DNA from: CAYOXD01 sp964407825
GTDB taxonomy: Bacteria; Desulfobacterota; Desulfobacteria; Desulfobacterales; JAFDDL01
Direction: 5' to 3'
Length of the DNA stretch: 64,000 bases
Assembly (NCBI GenBank): GCA_964407825.1
Contig: CAYOXD010000002.1
Coordinates: forward strand, 44,846 to 108,845
The notes under the pieces are model-generated. The model was not told the DNA's origin, did no database searches, and saw only the letters and a program-made list of their open reading frames with translations. Positions within the stretch are counted from its first letter, which is position 1, and the number at the start of each line of letters is the position of its first letter. The translations under genes and the position numbers were made by a program. Positions 1 through 8,640 of the stretch are shown here, piece after piece.

Positions 1-1
1 G

Positions 2-1324
2 GAGCAGAATGGTCCCGCCGAGGCCTATGGCTTCGCGGGCAGCGCCTTTCGTTTCACAGCCATTTTCCTGGGCGTCACGGTGCTGGCAGGCCTCCTCGGA
101 GCCCCCCTGGTGACAGGCGCTCTGGCTCCGGGATTCATGGATCACCCCGGAAAATTCGAGCAGGCCGTTCGTCTGGTTCGGATCATGCTGCCCTATGTGT
201 ACTGCATCGGCCTTGCCGGAGTCTGCATGGGCGTGCTCAATGTGCTGGGCCATTTCGCGGCGCCCGCCCTGGCGCCGGTCCTGTTGAACCTGACCATGAT
301 TGCAGCGATGGTGGGGGTATCGCAATTGTCCTCCCATTCGTCGGTACGGGTGACCGGCTTGGCCCTTGGGGTCGTGGCTGGCGGCGGTCTACAGCTGGCG
401 CTTCAATTGTGGGTGCTGATGAAAAGAGGCGTTCCGCTGCTGAGAGGCGGTGGCATTTTCCACCCCGGAATCAGACAGGTGGGCGCCATGATGGCGCCTA
501 CCCTGTTTGGTGCCTCGGTATTTCAAATCAATGTACTCTTGGATACCTTGCTGGCTTCACTTCTCGCTGAGGGGGCCATTTCCTATCTCTACTTCGCCGA
601 CCGGCTGGTTCAGTTTCCCCTCGGGGTTTTCGCCGTATCCATTGCAACAGCCGTATATCCCACCATGGCCCGGCAGGCGGCAAGGCATGACATTTCCGCG
701 CTTTATGACACCCTGAACCATGGCCTGAAGCTCTCCTTCTTCATGGCTCTCCCCAGCATGGCGGGACTGATCCTGCTTCGGGATCCCATCGTGGCGATGC
801 TTTTCCAAAGAGGCGCCTTCGACGTTCACACGACCCGATTGACGGCCTCCGCGCTTTTATACTATGGTATCGGCATATGGGCCTTTTCGGCCATTCGCGT
901 TACCCTGCCGGTTCTCTACGCCCTTGGCGATGTTCGGGCACCGGTAATGGCAGGTCTGACCGCCATTGCAGTCCATCTGCTGATGGGGCTTTTGCTGATG
1001 CGTCTCATGGGGTTCTCCGGCCTGGCCCTGGCGACAACCCTGGCCTCCGTCCTGAACCTGTGGTTACTGCTGCGGGTGCTCCACTCTCGGCTCGGCCGGC
1101 GGGGAACCGGTGCGGTTGGGCGGTCTGCGATACGCTCCCTATTCTGCGCTGCCGCCATGGGTGTGGTAATCTGGATGATGGCACCTGCGGGTAGCGCGGA
1201 TGCCGCCATGACCGTCCTGAGGGTGGGCGCTTGTGTTCTGACAGGTCTGTTGGTATATACACTTCTGTCATATGCAGTGAACCGTGAGACGCTCCTTCGG
1301 GCGGTGGCGGTTTTCAGGAGATGA
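2..1324 (+). CDS. murJ: Lipid II flippase MurJ (5' end outside window)
   Basis: Moves the peptidoglycan precursor lipid II from the inner to the outer face of the cytoplasmic membrane. The reading frame is open from base 2, so the gene starts upstream of the window. About 440 codons are visible, against a usual length near 510, so roughly the first 70-80 residues are missing. The protein is a chain of hydrophobic segments with the MOP-superfamily look of MurJ/MviN, including the stretch FADRLVQFPLGVFAVSIATA and the following AVYPTMA. The TGA stop overlaps the ATG of the next gene (ATGA), so translation is probably coupled to the FtsB-like gene. Family assignment is confident; the true start cannot be seen. 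Confidence 0.93.
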   Translation, partial: EQNGPAEAYGFAGSAFRFTAIFLGVTVLAGLLGAPLVTGALAPGFMDHPGKFEQAVRLVRIMLPYVYCIGLAGVCMGVLNVLGHFAAPALAPVLLNLTMIAAMVGVSQLSSHSSVRVTGLALGVVAGGGLQLALQLWVLMKRGVPLLRGGGIFHPGIRQVGAMMAPTLFGASVFQINVLLDTLLASLLAEGAISYLYFADRLVQFPLGVFAVSIATAVYPTMARQAARHDISALYDTLNHGLKLSFFMALPSMAGLILLRDPIVAMLFQRGAFDVHTTRLTASALLYYGIGIWAFSAIRVTLPVLYALGDVRAPVMAGLTAIAVHLLMGLLLMRLMGFSGLALATTLASVLNLWLLLRVLHSRLGRRGTGAVGRSAIRSLFCAAAMGVVIWMMAPAGSADAAMTVLRVGACVLTGLLVYTLLSYAVNRETLLRAVAVFRR

Positions 1325-1668
1325 ATGCCAAGCGGCGCCGGCGGTGCGCAGAAGGACATGACGTTTCGATGAGTGCTAAGCAAAAATGGCTTCTGGGAAT
1401 GGCCGCTCTGGGAATTATCATCATGTCCATCAATATGATCTGCGGTGAAAACGGCATCTTGGACCTGCTTCACGTACGGCGGGACCATGCCCTTCTGGTC
1501 AGGAACAATCAGGCGATTCGGGAAGAAAACAGAACCCTTTCAAGGGAGATCGACCGGCTCAACAACGATCCCCAGTACCTGGAAGAGGTGGTGAAAAAGG
1601 AATCCAAGATGGTCCGACCGGGAGAGATTGTGGTTCACTTGAAAGACAAAAGAAAGGCAATCCCATGA
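1321..1668 (+). CDS. FtsB/DivIC-like septum formation initiator protein
   Basis: 115 residues: a short basic N-terminus, one hydrophobic segment (about residues 22-40, WLLGMAALGIIIMSINMI), then a coiled coil rich in E, N and R with NNDPQYLEEVVKKE. That is the plan of FtsB/DivIC, single-pass proteins that bridge FtsL and FtsQ in the divisome and lie with their coiled coil in the periplasm. The ATG at 1321 overlaps the murJ stop. An internal ATG at 1369 (MSAKQKW) would remove the Arg-rich leader and fits the family length better, so the start is uncertain. The stop overlaps the next gene's ATG at 1665. Family call is by architecture; FtsB versus a related protein cannot be decided. Confidence 0.75.
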   Translation: MNAKRRRRCAEGHDVSMSAKQKWLLGMAALGIIIMSINMICGENGILDLLHVRRDHALLVRNNQAIREENRTLSREIDRLNNDPQYLEEVVKKESKMVRPGEIVVHLKDKRKAIP

Positions 1669-1949
1669 AAGAACCATCGGATCCCACGACACCCAGCCTT
1701 GCCCGGGTCTATGCGGACCAGGGACATCTGCAGAAAGCTGCCCTCATATACCAGCGCCTCATGGAGGCGGCTCCCGAGTGCCGGGAATACGCAAGCGCCC
1801 TTGAGACGATTGAAAACCAACTGTCCCGGGAGCCTGGCATGGAAGAGGAAGCGGTATTGGCTAAACGCCTTTGCACATGGATTGAGCTGGCGCTGGGCGT
1901 TGAGAGCATTGAACGGTTGCGAACGATTCACTCGGCACGAAAAGCCTGA
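1665..1949 (+). CDS. Small TPR-like protein
   Basis: 94 residues. The segment LARVYADQGHLQKAALIYQRLMEAAP has the spacing of one tetratricopeptide repeat (A at the helix crossing, G-x-x-x-K-A, then P), followed by a second, more diverged helical pair. No signal peptide or membrane segment. It overlaps the FtsB-like gene by ATGA, which argues that it is a real, co-translated gene. A single TPR-like unit suggests a small adaptor, possibly for the neighbouring envelope proteins, but no specific function can be given. Confidence 0.65.
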   Translation: MKEPSDPTTPSLARVYADQGHLQKAALIYQRLMEAAPECREYASALETIENQLSREPGMEEEAVLAKRLCTWIELALGVESIERLRTIHSARKA

Positions 1950-2025
1950 CCGTTGATTTGTACGGGCTAACCTTGCATAGGTCATCTGAAATTCTAAATA
2001 CAAACCATATGATGGAGGTCTCCAG

Positions 2026-2505
2026 ATGAAAGGAACACGCGCTTCTAAAGGTATTCTTTCGGGAATTCTGCTCTTTATGGGAATCTTTTTCCTGGCCGGA
2101 TGCGCCAGTATGGGCTCCAAATCTCCGCAGACCCCGGCAGGCGACGCCCTGAGCGAACAACAGAATGCTCCCCAATATCTTGACTTTGGCGATGTGTTGC
2201 TCCCCAAAGAGCTTTCGATCCAGCAGGACGACTCCTTTGTTTTCAAGACCAACGGCCAGACCGTCGGTCTCCTTTCCCTGAAGGGACGGGTGGATATGAA
2301 CAGCCTCATCTCCTTCTTCGAAAACAACATGGGCAAGGACAACTGGCGTCTGATCAGCTATTTTAAATCCAAGCGAACCCTCATGTTATTCCAAAAGCAG
2401 GAGCGCTGGTGCGTCATCTCCATTTTGGACCAGGATTTCTACACCTATGCAAAGATATGGGTCACCCCGAGCGTTGGCGGAAAGCCCATGGAAATGGTGA
2501 AGTAA
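2026..2505 (+). CDS. Conserved lipoprotein of unknown function
   Basis: 159 residues with a signal peptide ending in a lipobox (FFLAGCASM, Cys at about residue 26), so it should be exported and lipid-anchored. The mature part is a compact domain: two hydrophobic beta-like stretches around QTVGLLSLKGRVDM, then a helix with SLISFFENNMGKDNWRLISY and a strand TLMLFQKQ. This arrangement is familiar from short lipoproteins of deltaproteobacteria that I cannot name. Preceded by GGAGG at about 2013. The gap of 76 bases after the TPR-like gene may hold its own promoter. It lies upstream of coaBC with no evident functional link. Confidence 0.7.
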   Translation: MKGTRASKGILSGILLFMGIFFLAGCASMGSKSPQTPAGDALSEQQNAPQYLDFGDVLLPKELSIQQDDSFVFKTNGQTVGLLSLKGRVDMNSLISFFENNMGKDNWRLISYFKSKRTLMLFQKQERWCVISILDQDFYTYAKIWVTPSVGGKPMEMVK

Positions 2506-2539
2506 GGGATTCGCAACAAGGGTATCGTCATCCGGGATT

Positions 2540-3763
2540 ATGGCTTTATCAGTATTAAATAAAAAACACCTCGTTCTGGGCGTCTCTGGAGGAATCGCCG
2601 CTTACAAGGCCTGCGAGCTGCTGAGACTGCTCCAGAAACAGGGAGCCCAGGTGCAAGTGATGATGACCCGCAACGCGGAGCGCTTTGTGGGCCCGACGAC
2701 CTTTGAAGCCCTGTCTGGCCAGCCTGTGTGCACAAATCTTTTCGATGGGAGTGCAGGCAGCGCCATCGGTCATATCGACTGGGCGGAAAAGGCCGATGCC
2801 GTGGTGATCGCACCGGCCACCGCCAATATCATCGGAAAGCTTGCAAACGGCATTGCCGACGATGCCCTGAGCACCTTCCTTGTGGCAGTGAGGGCACCCC
2901 TTATCCTGTGCCCTGCCATGAATCCGCATATGTTCGAGAGTCCCGCCGTTCAGCGCAATCTGGAGTCCTTGCGCTCGGACGGCCGGTTTGTTATCGATCC
3001 GGTGACAGGCGAAATGGCCTGCGGCACCACGGGCGCCGGCCGCCTTCCGGAACCTGGGGATATTTTGGATCGGATATGCGCCTGCCTTTCCCCCAAGGAC
3101 TTGAGGGGAAAGCGCGTGCTGATCTCCGCAGGCCCCACCCGGGAGGCAATCGACCCGGTCCGGTTCATCAGCAACCCCTCCACAGGCAAAATGGGCTACG
3201 CCATCGCCAGGGCCGCCGAGCATCGTGGCGCACAGGTAATCCTAGTGGCGGGCCCCACTGACCTGCCGGACCCCCAGCAGGTGTGCACCGTGCATGTGAC
3301 CACCGCCCGGGAGATGGCGGAAGCCGTTTTTTCCCATATGCAGGACTGCGACATCATTATCAAATCCGCAGCAGTGTCCGACTATAGGCCCCTTGCTCCA
3401 GAGTCCCATAAGATCAAGAAGCAGGAGGCAAAGGTGACCCTTGCCCTGGAAAGAACCGAGGATATTCTCCTTACCCTGGGCGGTCGCAAGGGATGCCGGA
3501 TGCTCGTGGGCTTTGCCGCGGAAACCCGGGACCTGGAGATCCATGCCAGGGAAAAGCTCCAGAAGAAGAACCTCGACATGCTCGTGGGTAACCTGATAGG
3601 ACAACCGGGATCCGGCTTTGCGGGTGACACCAATCGGGTGTGCCTTTTCTTCAGGGACGGGACCCAGGAGCATCTGCCGGTAATGAGCAAGGATGCGGTG
3701 GCGGATCTGCTGCTGGACAAGATCCGCCAGCGAATGACCGGGCCCGCAGAGGCTGATGTGTAA
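2540..3763 (+). CDS. coaBC: Bifunctional phosphopantothenoylcysteine decarboxylase / phosphopantothenate-cysteine ligase
   Basis: Carries out two successive steps of coenzyme A synthesis: joining 4'-phosphopantothenate to cysteine (CoaB) and decarboxylating the product to 4'-phosphopantetheine (CoaC). 407 residues, the usual length. The CoaC half (about 1-185) shows the flavin-binding GVSGGIAAYKA near residue 14, the catalytic His78 in GHIDWA, the CPAMNPHM loop and the active-site Cys161 in MACGTTGAGRLPEPGD. The CoaB half starts near 192 with LISAGPTREAIDPVR and continues with NPSTGKMG and KSAAVSDYRP. All key residues are present. The stop overlaps the long form of the next ORF, but that gene probably starts further in. 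Confidence 0.96.
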   Translation: MALSVLNKKHLVLGVSGGIAAYKACELLRLLQKQGAQVQVMMTRNAERFVGPTTFEALSGQPVCTNLFDGSAGSAIGHIDWAEKADAVVIAPATANIIGKLANGIADDALSTFLVAVRAPLILCPAMNPHMFESPAVQRNLESLRSDGRFVIDPVTGEMACGTTGAGRLPEPGDILDRICACLSPKDLRGKRVLISAGPTREAIDPVRFISNPSTGKMGYAIARAAEHRGAQVILVAGPTDLPDPQQVCTVHVTTAREMAEAVFSHMQDCDIIIKSAAVSDYRPLAPESHKIKKQEAKVTLALERTEDILLTLGGRKGCRMLVGFAAETRDLEIHAREKLQKKNLDMLVGNLIGQPGSGFAGDTNRVCLFFRDGTQEHLPVMSKDAVADLLLDKIRQRMTGPAEADV

Positions 3764-3821
3764 GCCTCTGCGCCACTGCCTTTTGCCCTTCGGGACAGAG
3801 GAGGCCACCTTGGAGGCACCC

Positions 3822-4532
3822 ATGGGCATTGCCCCCCTTTACACACTTCTGGACAATATCGAGCATAGTCTTCGTCGCATGGCAGAGGCCGGACGCACCG
3901 GATTCGATGTTTCAGAAGATACCCTGGCGATCATAGACGGCTGGGGAAGCGGACCTCCCCAGAAATCCCGCGAAACGCTTTCCGAACTTGCCGCGGAGCT
4001 GAAAGACTGCCGGCGCTGCCGGCTCCACAGGGAGCGAGAGCATCTCGTCTTCGGCGAAGGAGCGCCTCATCCGCGGCTGGTCTTCGTCGGGGAGGGCCCG
4101 GGATTCGAGGAGGACCGGCAGGGACGGCCCTTCGTCGGCCCTGCCGGCGCACTGCTGACCCGGATTATCCGGGCCATGGGACTCGCCCGGGATCAGGTCT
4201 ATATCTGCAACGTTGTGAAATGCCGACCGCCGGAGAACCGGACGCCCCAGGGGGATGAGATCGACGCGTGCGGTCCCTTTCTGCGACGCCAGCTGCTGGC
4301 TCTCGAGCCGGCATGCATCTGCGCTCTAGGGGCTGTGGCCGCCCAGTTCCTTACGGGGACCCGAAGGGGTATATCCGAGCTTCGCGGCCGATTCTTCGAT
4401 TATCACGGGATTCCTGTCATGCCCACCTTTCATCCGGCCTATCTGCTTCGGAACCCGGAGCGCAAGCGGGCGGTATGGGAGGATATACAGCAGATTATGG
4501 GCCGGCTCGGTCTCGAGGGGAGGGCCCAGTGA
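3822..4532 (+). CDS. Uracil-DNA glycosylase, family 4/5 Fe-S type
   Basis: Excises uracil from DNA to start base-excision repair. 236 residues from the ATG at 3822, chosen because GGAGG lies 5 bases upstream; a start at 3756 would only add a peptide overlapping coaBC. The [4Fe-4S] cysteines are visible: C63 and C66 (DCRRC), C134 (VVKC) and C150, with 15 residues between the last two. The catalytic motif reads GEGPGFEED instead of the common GEAPGxxED, and the second motif is PTFHPAYLLR. Ends with a GTGA overlap into the NfeD gene. Family is secure; the Ala-to-Gly change in motif 1 is mild. Confidence 0.93.
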   Translation: MGIAPLYTLLDNIEHSLRRMAEAGRTGFDVSEDTLAIIDGWGSGPPQKSRETLSELAAELKDCRRCRLHREREHLVFGEGAPHPRLVFVGEGPGFEEDRQGRPFVGPAGALLTRIIRAMGLARDQVYICNVVKCRPPENRTPQGDEIDACGPFLRRQLLALEPACICALGAVAAQFLTGTRRGISELRGRFFDYHGIPVMPTFHPAYLLRNPERKRAVWEDIQQIMGRLGLEGRAQ

Positions 4533-5863
4533 AAAAGTCGTATTTCTGCCTGATCCTGATATTGCTTCTGTGGGTGTTTGCAGGGTCTGCCGCAGGCAAG
4601 ACGGGCGCTATCGATGTCATGAAGATCTCCGGATCCATCAACCCGGGGGTGGCCGATTTTCTTAAGAGCACCGTTGACCAGGCGACTTCCCATCATGCCG
4701 CATGTCTCATTATCGAGCTGGATACCCCTGGCGGACTGGCGGAATCCATGCGACAGATGGTCCAGACGATTCTGGCGAGCCCCGTTCCCGTCGTGGTATA
4801 CGTGTCGCCCGCCGGCGCACGGGCTGCATCGGCAGGGGTGATGATCACCATGGCCGCCGATATTGCCGCCATGGCCCCCGGGACCAATATCGGTGCGGCC
4901 CATCCGGTGAACACCGGCGGTAAGAATATTGAATCGACCCTCAATGAAAAGATAACCAACGACATGGTGGCCCAGGCCAGGAGCGTCGCCGAAAGACGGG
5001 GGCGCAACGCCGACTGGGTGGAAAAGGCGATCCGAAAGAGCGTATCCGTGACCGAAGTCCAGGCCGTTCGGGAACACATCGTGGACCTGGTGGCCACCGA
5101 TCTCCAGGACCTTATCCACAAGATCGACGGACGGAAAATCGAAGGCAAGGGCACGCTCCATCTGGCGGGAGCCGCCATCGTTCCGGTGCGCGAGGGCTTT
5201 CGCACCAAGATCCTTAAGACCATCAGCGACCCCAATATCGCTTACATCCTCATGATGATCGGGATGGCCGGACTTTTTTTCGAGCTGGCCAGTCCGGGTG
5301 TCATTCTCCCAGGGGTGGTGGGGGCGATGGCGATGATTCTGTCCTTCTTCGCTTTCCAGACGCTTTCGGTCAACTATGCCGGGATCCTGCTGATACTTCT
5401 GGCCCTGGTGTTCTTTGTCCTCGAGCTCAAGGTGACCAGCTACGGAATGCTCACGGTTGCGGGCGTCATCTGCCTTCTGCTCGGTTCCGTCATGCTCTTC
5501 AATCGGGGGGAAACCGGCGGCCCGCACCTGTCCACATCGGTTCTTGTCACCTCGGTCATTATGGTAACGGGATTTTTTGTGCTGGTGGGCTTGCTCGTTG
5601 TGCGGTCCCAGGTGGCACAGAGCCGGACCGGTGCAGAGGGGCTGGTGGGGGAGATCGGTGTTGTCAAAATCCCCCTGACCCCCAAGGGGAAGGTCTTCGT
5701 TCACGGCGAGCTGTGGCATGCCACGGCAGCCCTTCCGTTGGAAGTCGGGACCCGGGTCCGCGTCACGCAGGTGATGAGTCTTCTTCTGGAGGTGGAGCCG
5801 GTGGAACCCGATGCGCCCAGGCAAGCTCCCGGGGCGTCCGGCGATAAGCAATTGCACACCTAA
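4529..5863 (+). CDS. NfeD-family membrane serine protease (ClpP-like domain)
   Basis: 444 residues from a GTG at 4529 that overlaps the previous stop (GTGA) and follows GGGGAGGG; the open frame extends upstream, but only this start gives a signal peptide (SYFCLILILLLWVFAGSAAG). Residues about 25-240 form the ClpP/SppA-like domain with IIELDTPGGL, the candidate nucleophile Ser in ARAASAGVM and the Lys partner near NEKITND, as in the Ser-Lys NfeD proteases. Several membrane segments follow, then the C-terminal NfeD OB-fold (GLVGEIGVVKI, GELWHA). The next gene is a slipin; NfeD proteases and stomatin-like proteins are commonly paired, and archaeal NfeD cleaves its stomatin partner. Confidence 0.92.
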   Translation: MKKSYFCLILILLLWVFAGSAAGKTGAIDVMKISGSINPGVADFLKSTVDQATSHHAACLIIELDTPGGLAESMRQMVQTILASPVPVVVYVSPAGARAASAGVMITMAADIAAMAPGTNIGAAHPVNTGGKNIESTLNEKITNDMVAQARSVAERRGRNADWVEKAIRKSVSVTEVQAVREHIVDLVATDLQDLIHKIDGRKIEGKGTLHLAGAAIVPVREGFRTKILKTISDPNIAYILMMIGMAGLFFELASPGVILPGVVGAMAMILSFFAFQTLSVNYAGILLILLALVFFVLELKVTSYGMLTVAGVICLLLGSVMLFNRGETGGPHLSTSVLVTSVIMVTGFFVLVGLLVVRSQVAQSRTGAEGLVGEIGVVKIPLTPKGKVFVHGELWHATAALPLEVGTRVRVTQVMSLLLEVEPVEPDAPRQAPGASGDKQLHT

Positions 5864-5888
5864 CCTAATCCATTTGGAGGATCATACG

Positions 5889-6635
5889 ATGGTTGAATGG
5901 CTTTATCTGATTGTTCCGGTTGTTCTGTTCTTTTGGATCTCCGTCAAGGTGCTCAACGAATATGAGCGGGGGGTTATTTTCAGACTCGGCCGCGTCATCA
6001 AGGCCAAGGGACCGGGACTGATCATTCTGGTGCCGATGGTCGACAAGATGATTAAGGTGAGTCTGCGGCTGGTGGCCCTGGACGTTGACCCGCAGGACGT
6101 CATCACCCGGGACAACGTGTCTGTAAAGGTCAATGCGGTGATCTATTTCCGTGTCATCGATCCCATCAAGGCCATCGTCGAGGTGGAGAACTACAATTAC
6201 GCCATGAGCCAGCTGGCGCAGACCACCCTGCGAAGCGTCCTCGGCCAGGCGGAGCTGGACGAATTGCTTTCGGACAGGGAGAAGATCAACTCCGAGCTTC
6301 AGGAGATTCTCGATCGGCATACCGACCCCTGGGGGGTGAAGGTGACCACGGTGGAACTCAAGTACATCGATCTTCCCCAGGAGATGCAGCGCGCCATGGC
6401 CAAACAGGCCGAGGCAGAGCGGGAGCGGCGCGCCAAGGTCATTAATGCCGAGGGAGAATACCAGGCGGCGGCGAAGTTGGCCGAGGCTGCCACCATCATC
6501 CAGGAGCACCCGGTTGCCCTTCAGCTCCGGTATCTTCAGACCATGCGCGAGGTGTCCTCCGAAAACAATACCACCACCATCTTCCCCTTCCCGATGGATA
6601 TGGTCAAGCCCTTCCTCAAGATGTTCAAGGATTAG
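5889..6635 (+). CDS. Slipin / stomatin-like SPFH protein
   Basis: 248 residues from the ATG at 5889, with GGAGG 8 bases upstream (5876-5880). An N-terminal membrane segment (LYLIVPVVLFFWISVKVL) is followed by the stomatin signature: NEYERGVIFRLGRV, PGLIILVPMVD, DVDPQDVITRDNVSV and the long helical region with KQAEAERERRAKVINAEGE. These proteins oligomerise in the membrane and organise microdomains or partner proteases. It sits 25 bases after the NfeD protease gene, the standard NfeD-slipin pair, and is likely its partner or substrate. Length is usual for bacterial slipins. Confidence 0.94.
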   Translation: MVEWLYLIVPVVLFFWISVKVLNEYERGVIFRLGRVIKAKGPGLIILVPMVDKMIKVSLRLVALDVDPQDVITRDNVSVKVNAVIYFRVIDPIKAIVEVENYNYAMSQLAQTTLRSVLGQAELDELLSDREKINSELQEILDRHTDPWGVKVTTVELKYIDLPQEMQRAMAKQAEAERERRAKVINAEGEYQAAAKLAEAATIIQEHPVALQLRYLQTMREVSSENNTTTIFPFPMDMVKPFLKMFKD

Positions 6636-6791
6636 ATGCGGCGTGATCATTTAGCGCTTGCCTTTTTAATACGGAATGTTAGAATTCCAACCTTTGAACC
6701 GGTCCTTTCGCTGGGATCGGACAGTTGAGTCCAAAGAGCTGAAACTCAAGAAATTCCGGCCAAGCCCGGAGCGGAAAGGAGTTCGTGTTAG

Positions 6792-7112
6792 ATGGCTGCG
6801 AAGGAAAAGAAGGAAAAGGAAAAACCCCTGGAGAAAATGACCGCCAAGGAGCTTCGGGACATGGCGCTCGACATTAGCGATATCACCGGCGCCCACGGTA
6901 TGAACAAACCCGAGCTGATATCCGCCATTAAGAAGGCCAAGGGCATCGCCGAGGAGTCCACCCGCCGCACCAGCACCAGTGTGCGCGAGATCAAGGTCAA
7001 AATTCGAGCATTGAAGGAGAAACGGGTTGCGGCCCTCGCCGCCAAGGACGCGACACTGGCCACCCGTTACCGCCGAACCATCAGCCGGCTCAAGAAAATG
7101 ACCCGCTCATGA
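6792..7112 (+). CDS. Small Rho-N-domain protein
   Basis: 106 residues. A Lys/Glu-rich N-terminus is followed by a SAP-like helix-turn-helix resembling the N-terminal domain of transcription terminator Rho (LEKMTAKELRDMALDIS, then MNKPELISAIKKAKG), and a basic coiled coil (VREIKVKIRALKEKRVAAL). The family is nucleic-acid-binding by resemblance, and there is no ATPase domain, so it is not Rho itself. GGAAAGGAG sits upstream at about 6773-6781. Its stop overlaps the xerC ATG at 7109, so the two are translationally coupled. Role unknown; a nucleoid or RNA-binding function is a reasonable guess. Confidence 0.75.
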   Translation: MAAKEKKEKEKPLEKMTAKELRDMALDISDITGAHGMNKPELISAIKKAKGIAEESTRRTSTSVREIKVKIRALKEKRVAALAAKDATLATRYRRTISRLKKMTRS

Positions 7113-8038
7113 CCGGTAAGTTCCTGGCCTCCTGGATCGACACCTTCAAAGAGCATCTGGAGGCCGAAAAGGGATACTCGCCCCATACCATCCGGTGCTA
7201 TCAGCACGACTTGGCTGAATTCCAGGAGATCATGAGCGCTTCGGCGCGCAGTGGCGAGGGGGCGAAGGATACGGCGCTCGATCACATCTCGAGCCTGGAG
7301 ATCCGAAGCTATCTGGCCGCGCTCTACAGGAAACGGAACGGGAAGCGCACCATCGCCCGCAAGCTCTCTGCCGTGCGGTCCCTGTTTCGATATCTGGTCA
7401 AGCATGGGGTGATCCAGAGCAGCCCCGCCGATGCTGTCTCGACCCCCAAGCAGAACCGTTCCATTCCCGTGTGGCTGCCGGTGGATGACATGTTTCGCCT
7501 GCTCGATGCGCTGAAGGGAGACTCTCTGCTGACATTACGCAACCGGGCCATTTTCGAAACCATTTACTCTTGCGGGCTGCGGGTATCCGAAGCCGCCGGA
7601 CTCGATGTGGAGGACGTGGACACATCGGAAAGACTGGTGAGGGTTCGGGGAAAGGGAAACAAGGAACGGGTGATTCCCATCGGCAAGGTTTCCCTTGAAG
7701 CAGTCGGCCGGTATCGGATGGCATTGGAAAATCAGGCCCCCACAGCGGAGAAGGCAGGCGGGCCTCTCTTTCTGAACAGGAACGGTGGGCGGCTGACGAC
7801 CCGGTCCATGGCCCGTATCCTGGAGCGGGTATCCAGCCGGTGCGGGATCCCCATACCGGTCAGCCCGCACGCCTTGCGACACTCCTTTGCCACCCACATG
7901 CTCGATGCGGGGGCCGATCTCAAGGTGGTCCAGGAGATGCTGGGGCACCAGAGCCTCAGCACCACTCAGCAGTATACCCATGTGAGTATCAGCCGGCTCA
8001 TGGAAACCTATGACAAGGCTCATCCGAGAAAGGAATAG
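7109..8038 (+). CDS. xerC: Tyrosine recombinase XerC/XerD
   Basis: Site-specific recombinase that resolves chromosome dimers at dif. 309 residues: the N-terminal SAM-like core-binding domain (about 5-110) and the catalytic domain with all active-site residues: R158 (CGLRVSEA), the Lys in RGKGNKER (182/185), H254 and R257 (HALRHSFATH), H280 (LGHQSL) and Y289 (TTQQYTHV). It sits directly before hslVU, a common xerC-hslV-hslU order, which argues for the housekeeping enzyme and not for a mobile element; no phage or integron genes are nearby. XerC versus XerD cannot be settled without the partner. Confidence 0.93.
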   Translation: MTGKFLASWIDTFKEHLEAEKGYSPHTIRCYQHDLAEFQEIMSASARSGEGAKDTALDHISSLEIRSYLAALYRKRNGKRTIARKLSAVRSLFRYLVKHGVIQSSPADAVSTPKQNRSIPVWLPVDDMFRLLDALKGDSLLTLRNRAIFETIYSCGLRVSEAAGLDVEDVDTSERLVRVRGKGNKERVIPIGKVSLEAVGRYRMALENQAPTAEKAGGPLFLNRNGGRLTTRSMARILERVSSRCGIPIPVSPHALRHSFATHMLDAGADLKVVQEMLGHQSLSTTQQYTHVSISRLMETYDKAHPRKE

Positions 8039-8074
8039 GCGGATGGACGGGGAAACCCGGAGGGGGCATTGACC

Positions 8075-8611
8075 ATGGATTTTCACGGTACGACCATTCT
8101 GGCGATTCGGCACAAGGGGCGGATGGTGATGGCCGGTGACGGCCAGGTGACGCTCCAGAGCACCGTCGTCAAGCACCGGGCCCGAAAGGTCCGGCGCATT
8201 TACAACGACCGGATCATTGTGGGGTTTGCCGGCGCCACGGCGGATGCCTTGAACCTGTTCGACAGGCTTGAGGCCAAACTCGAGCAGTATCACGGGAACC
8301 TGACCCGCAGCGCCGTGGAACTGGCCAGGGACTGGCGAACGGACCGCTACCTTCGAAAATTGGAGGCCATGATGATTGCCGCGGATCGCACCAGCCTCTT
8401 CCTTATTTCCGGGAACGGAGACATTATCGAGCCGGACGAACCGGTGATGGCTATCGGATCCGGAGGGGTCGCCGCCCAAGCGGCTGCCACCGCCCTGATG
8501 CGGCATTCCAGCCTCGATGCGGCGGGCATCGTCGGCGAGGCCATGAAGATCGCGGCTTCCCTGTGCATTTACACCAACGAGGCGTTTACCATCGAGACCC
8601 TTGATGAATAG
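8075..8611 (+). CDS. hslV: ATP-dependent protease peptidase subunit HslV
   Basis: Proteolytic core of the HslUV (ClpQY) protease, a double-ring threonine peptidase in the cytoplasm. 178 residues from the ATG at 8075, which is 8 bases after GGAGGGGG; a TTG at 8069 would be too close to that site. Removal of the short MDFHG leader exposes the catalytic Thr of TTILAIRHKG, and MAGDGQVTLQ and the GSGGVAAQAAATAL segment follow as in the family. Its partner hslU starts 29 bases downstream, so the two make one complex from one transcript. Confidence 0.96.
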   Translation: MDFHGTTILAIRHKGRMVMAGDGQVTLQSTVVKHRARKVRRIYNDRIIVGFAGATADALNLFDRLEAKLEQYHGNLTRSAVELARDWRTDRYLRKLEAMMIAADRTSLFLISGNGDIIEPDEPVMAIGSGGVAAQAAATALMRHSSLDAAGIVGEAMKIAASLCIYTNEAFTIETLDE

Positions 8612-8640
8612 CAACCGCCGGAAGGGTTGGGTTATTCCCC

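Noticed and set aside
4439..5857. Long minus-strand ORF of 472 codons opposite the NfeD gene
   Set aside because: It is antisense to a clear NfeD protease. The composition is His- and Gly-rich without domains, typical of a shadow frame in high-GC DNA.
7109..8038. Tyrosine recombinase as a sign of an integrated element
   Set aside because: The gene is in the usual xerC-hslVU housekeeping order, and no att repeats, phage or integron genes are nearby.
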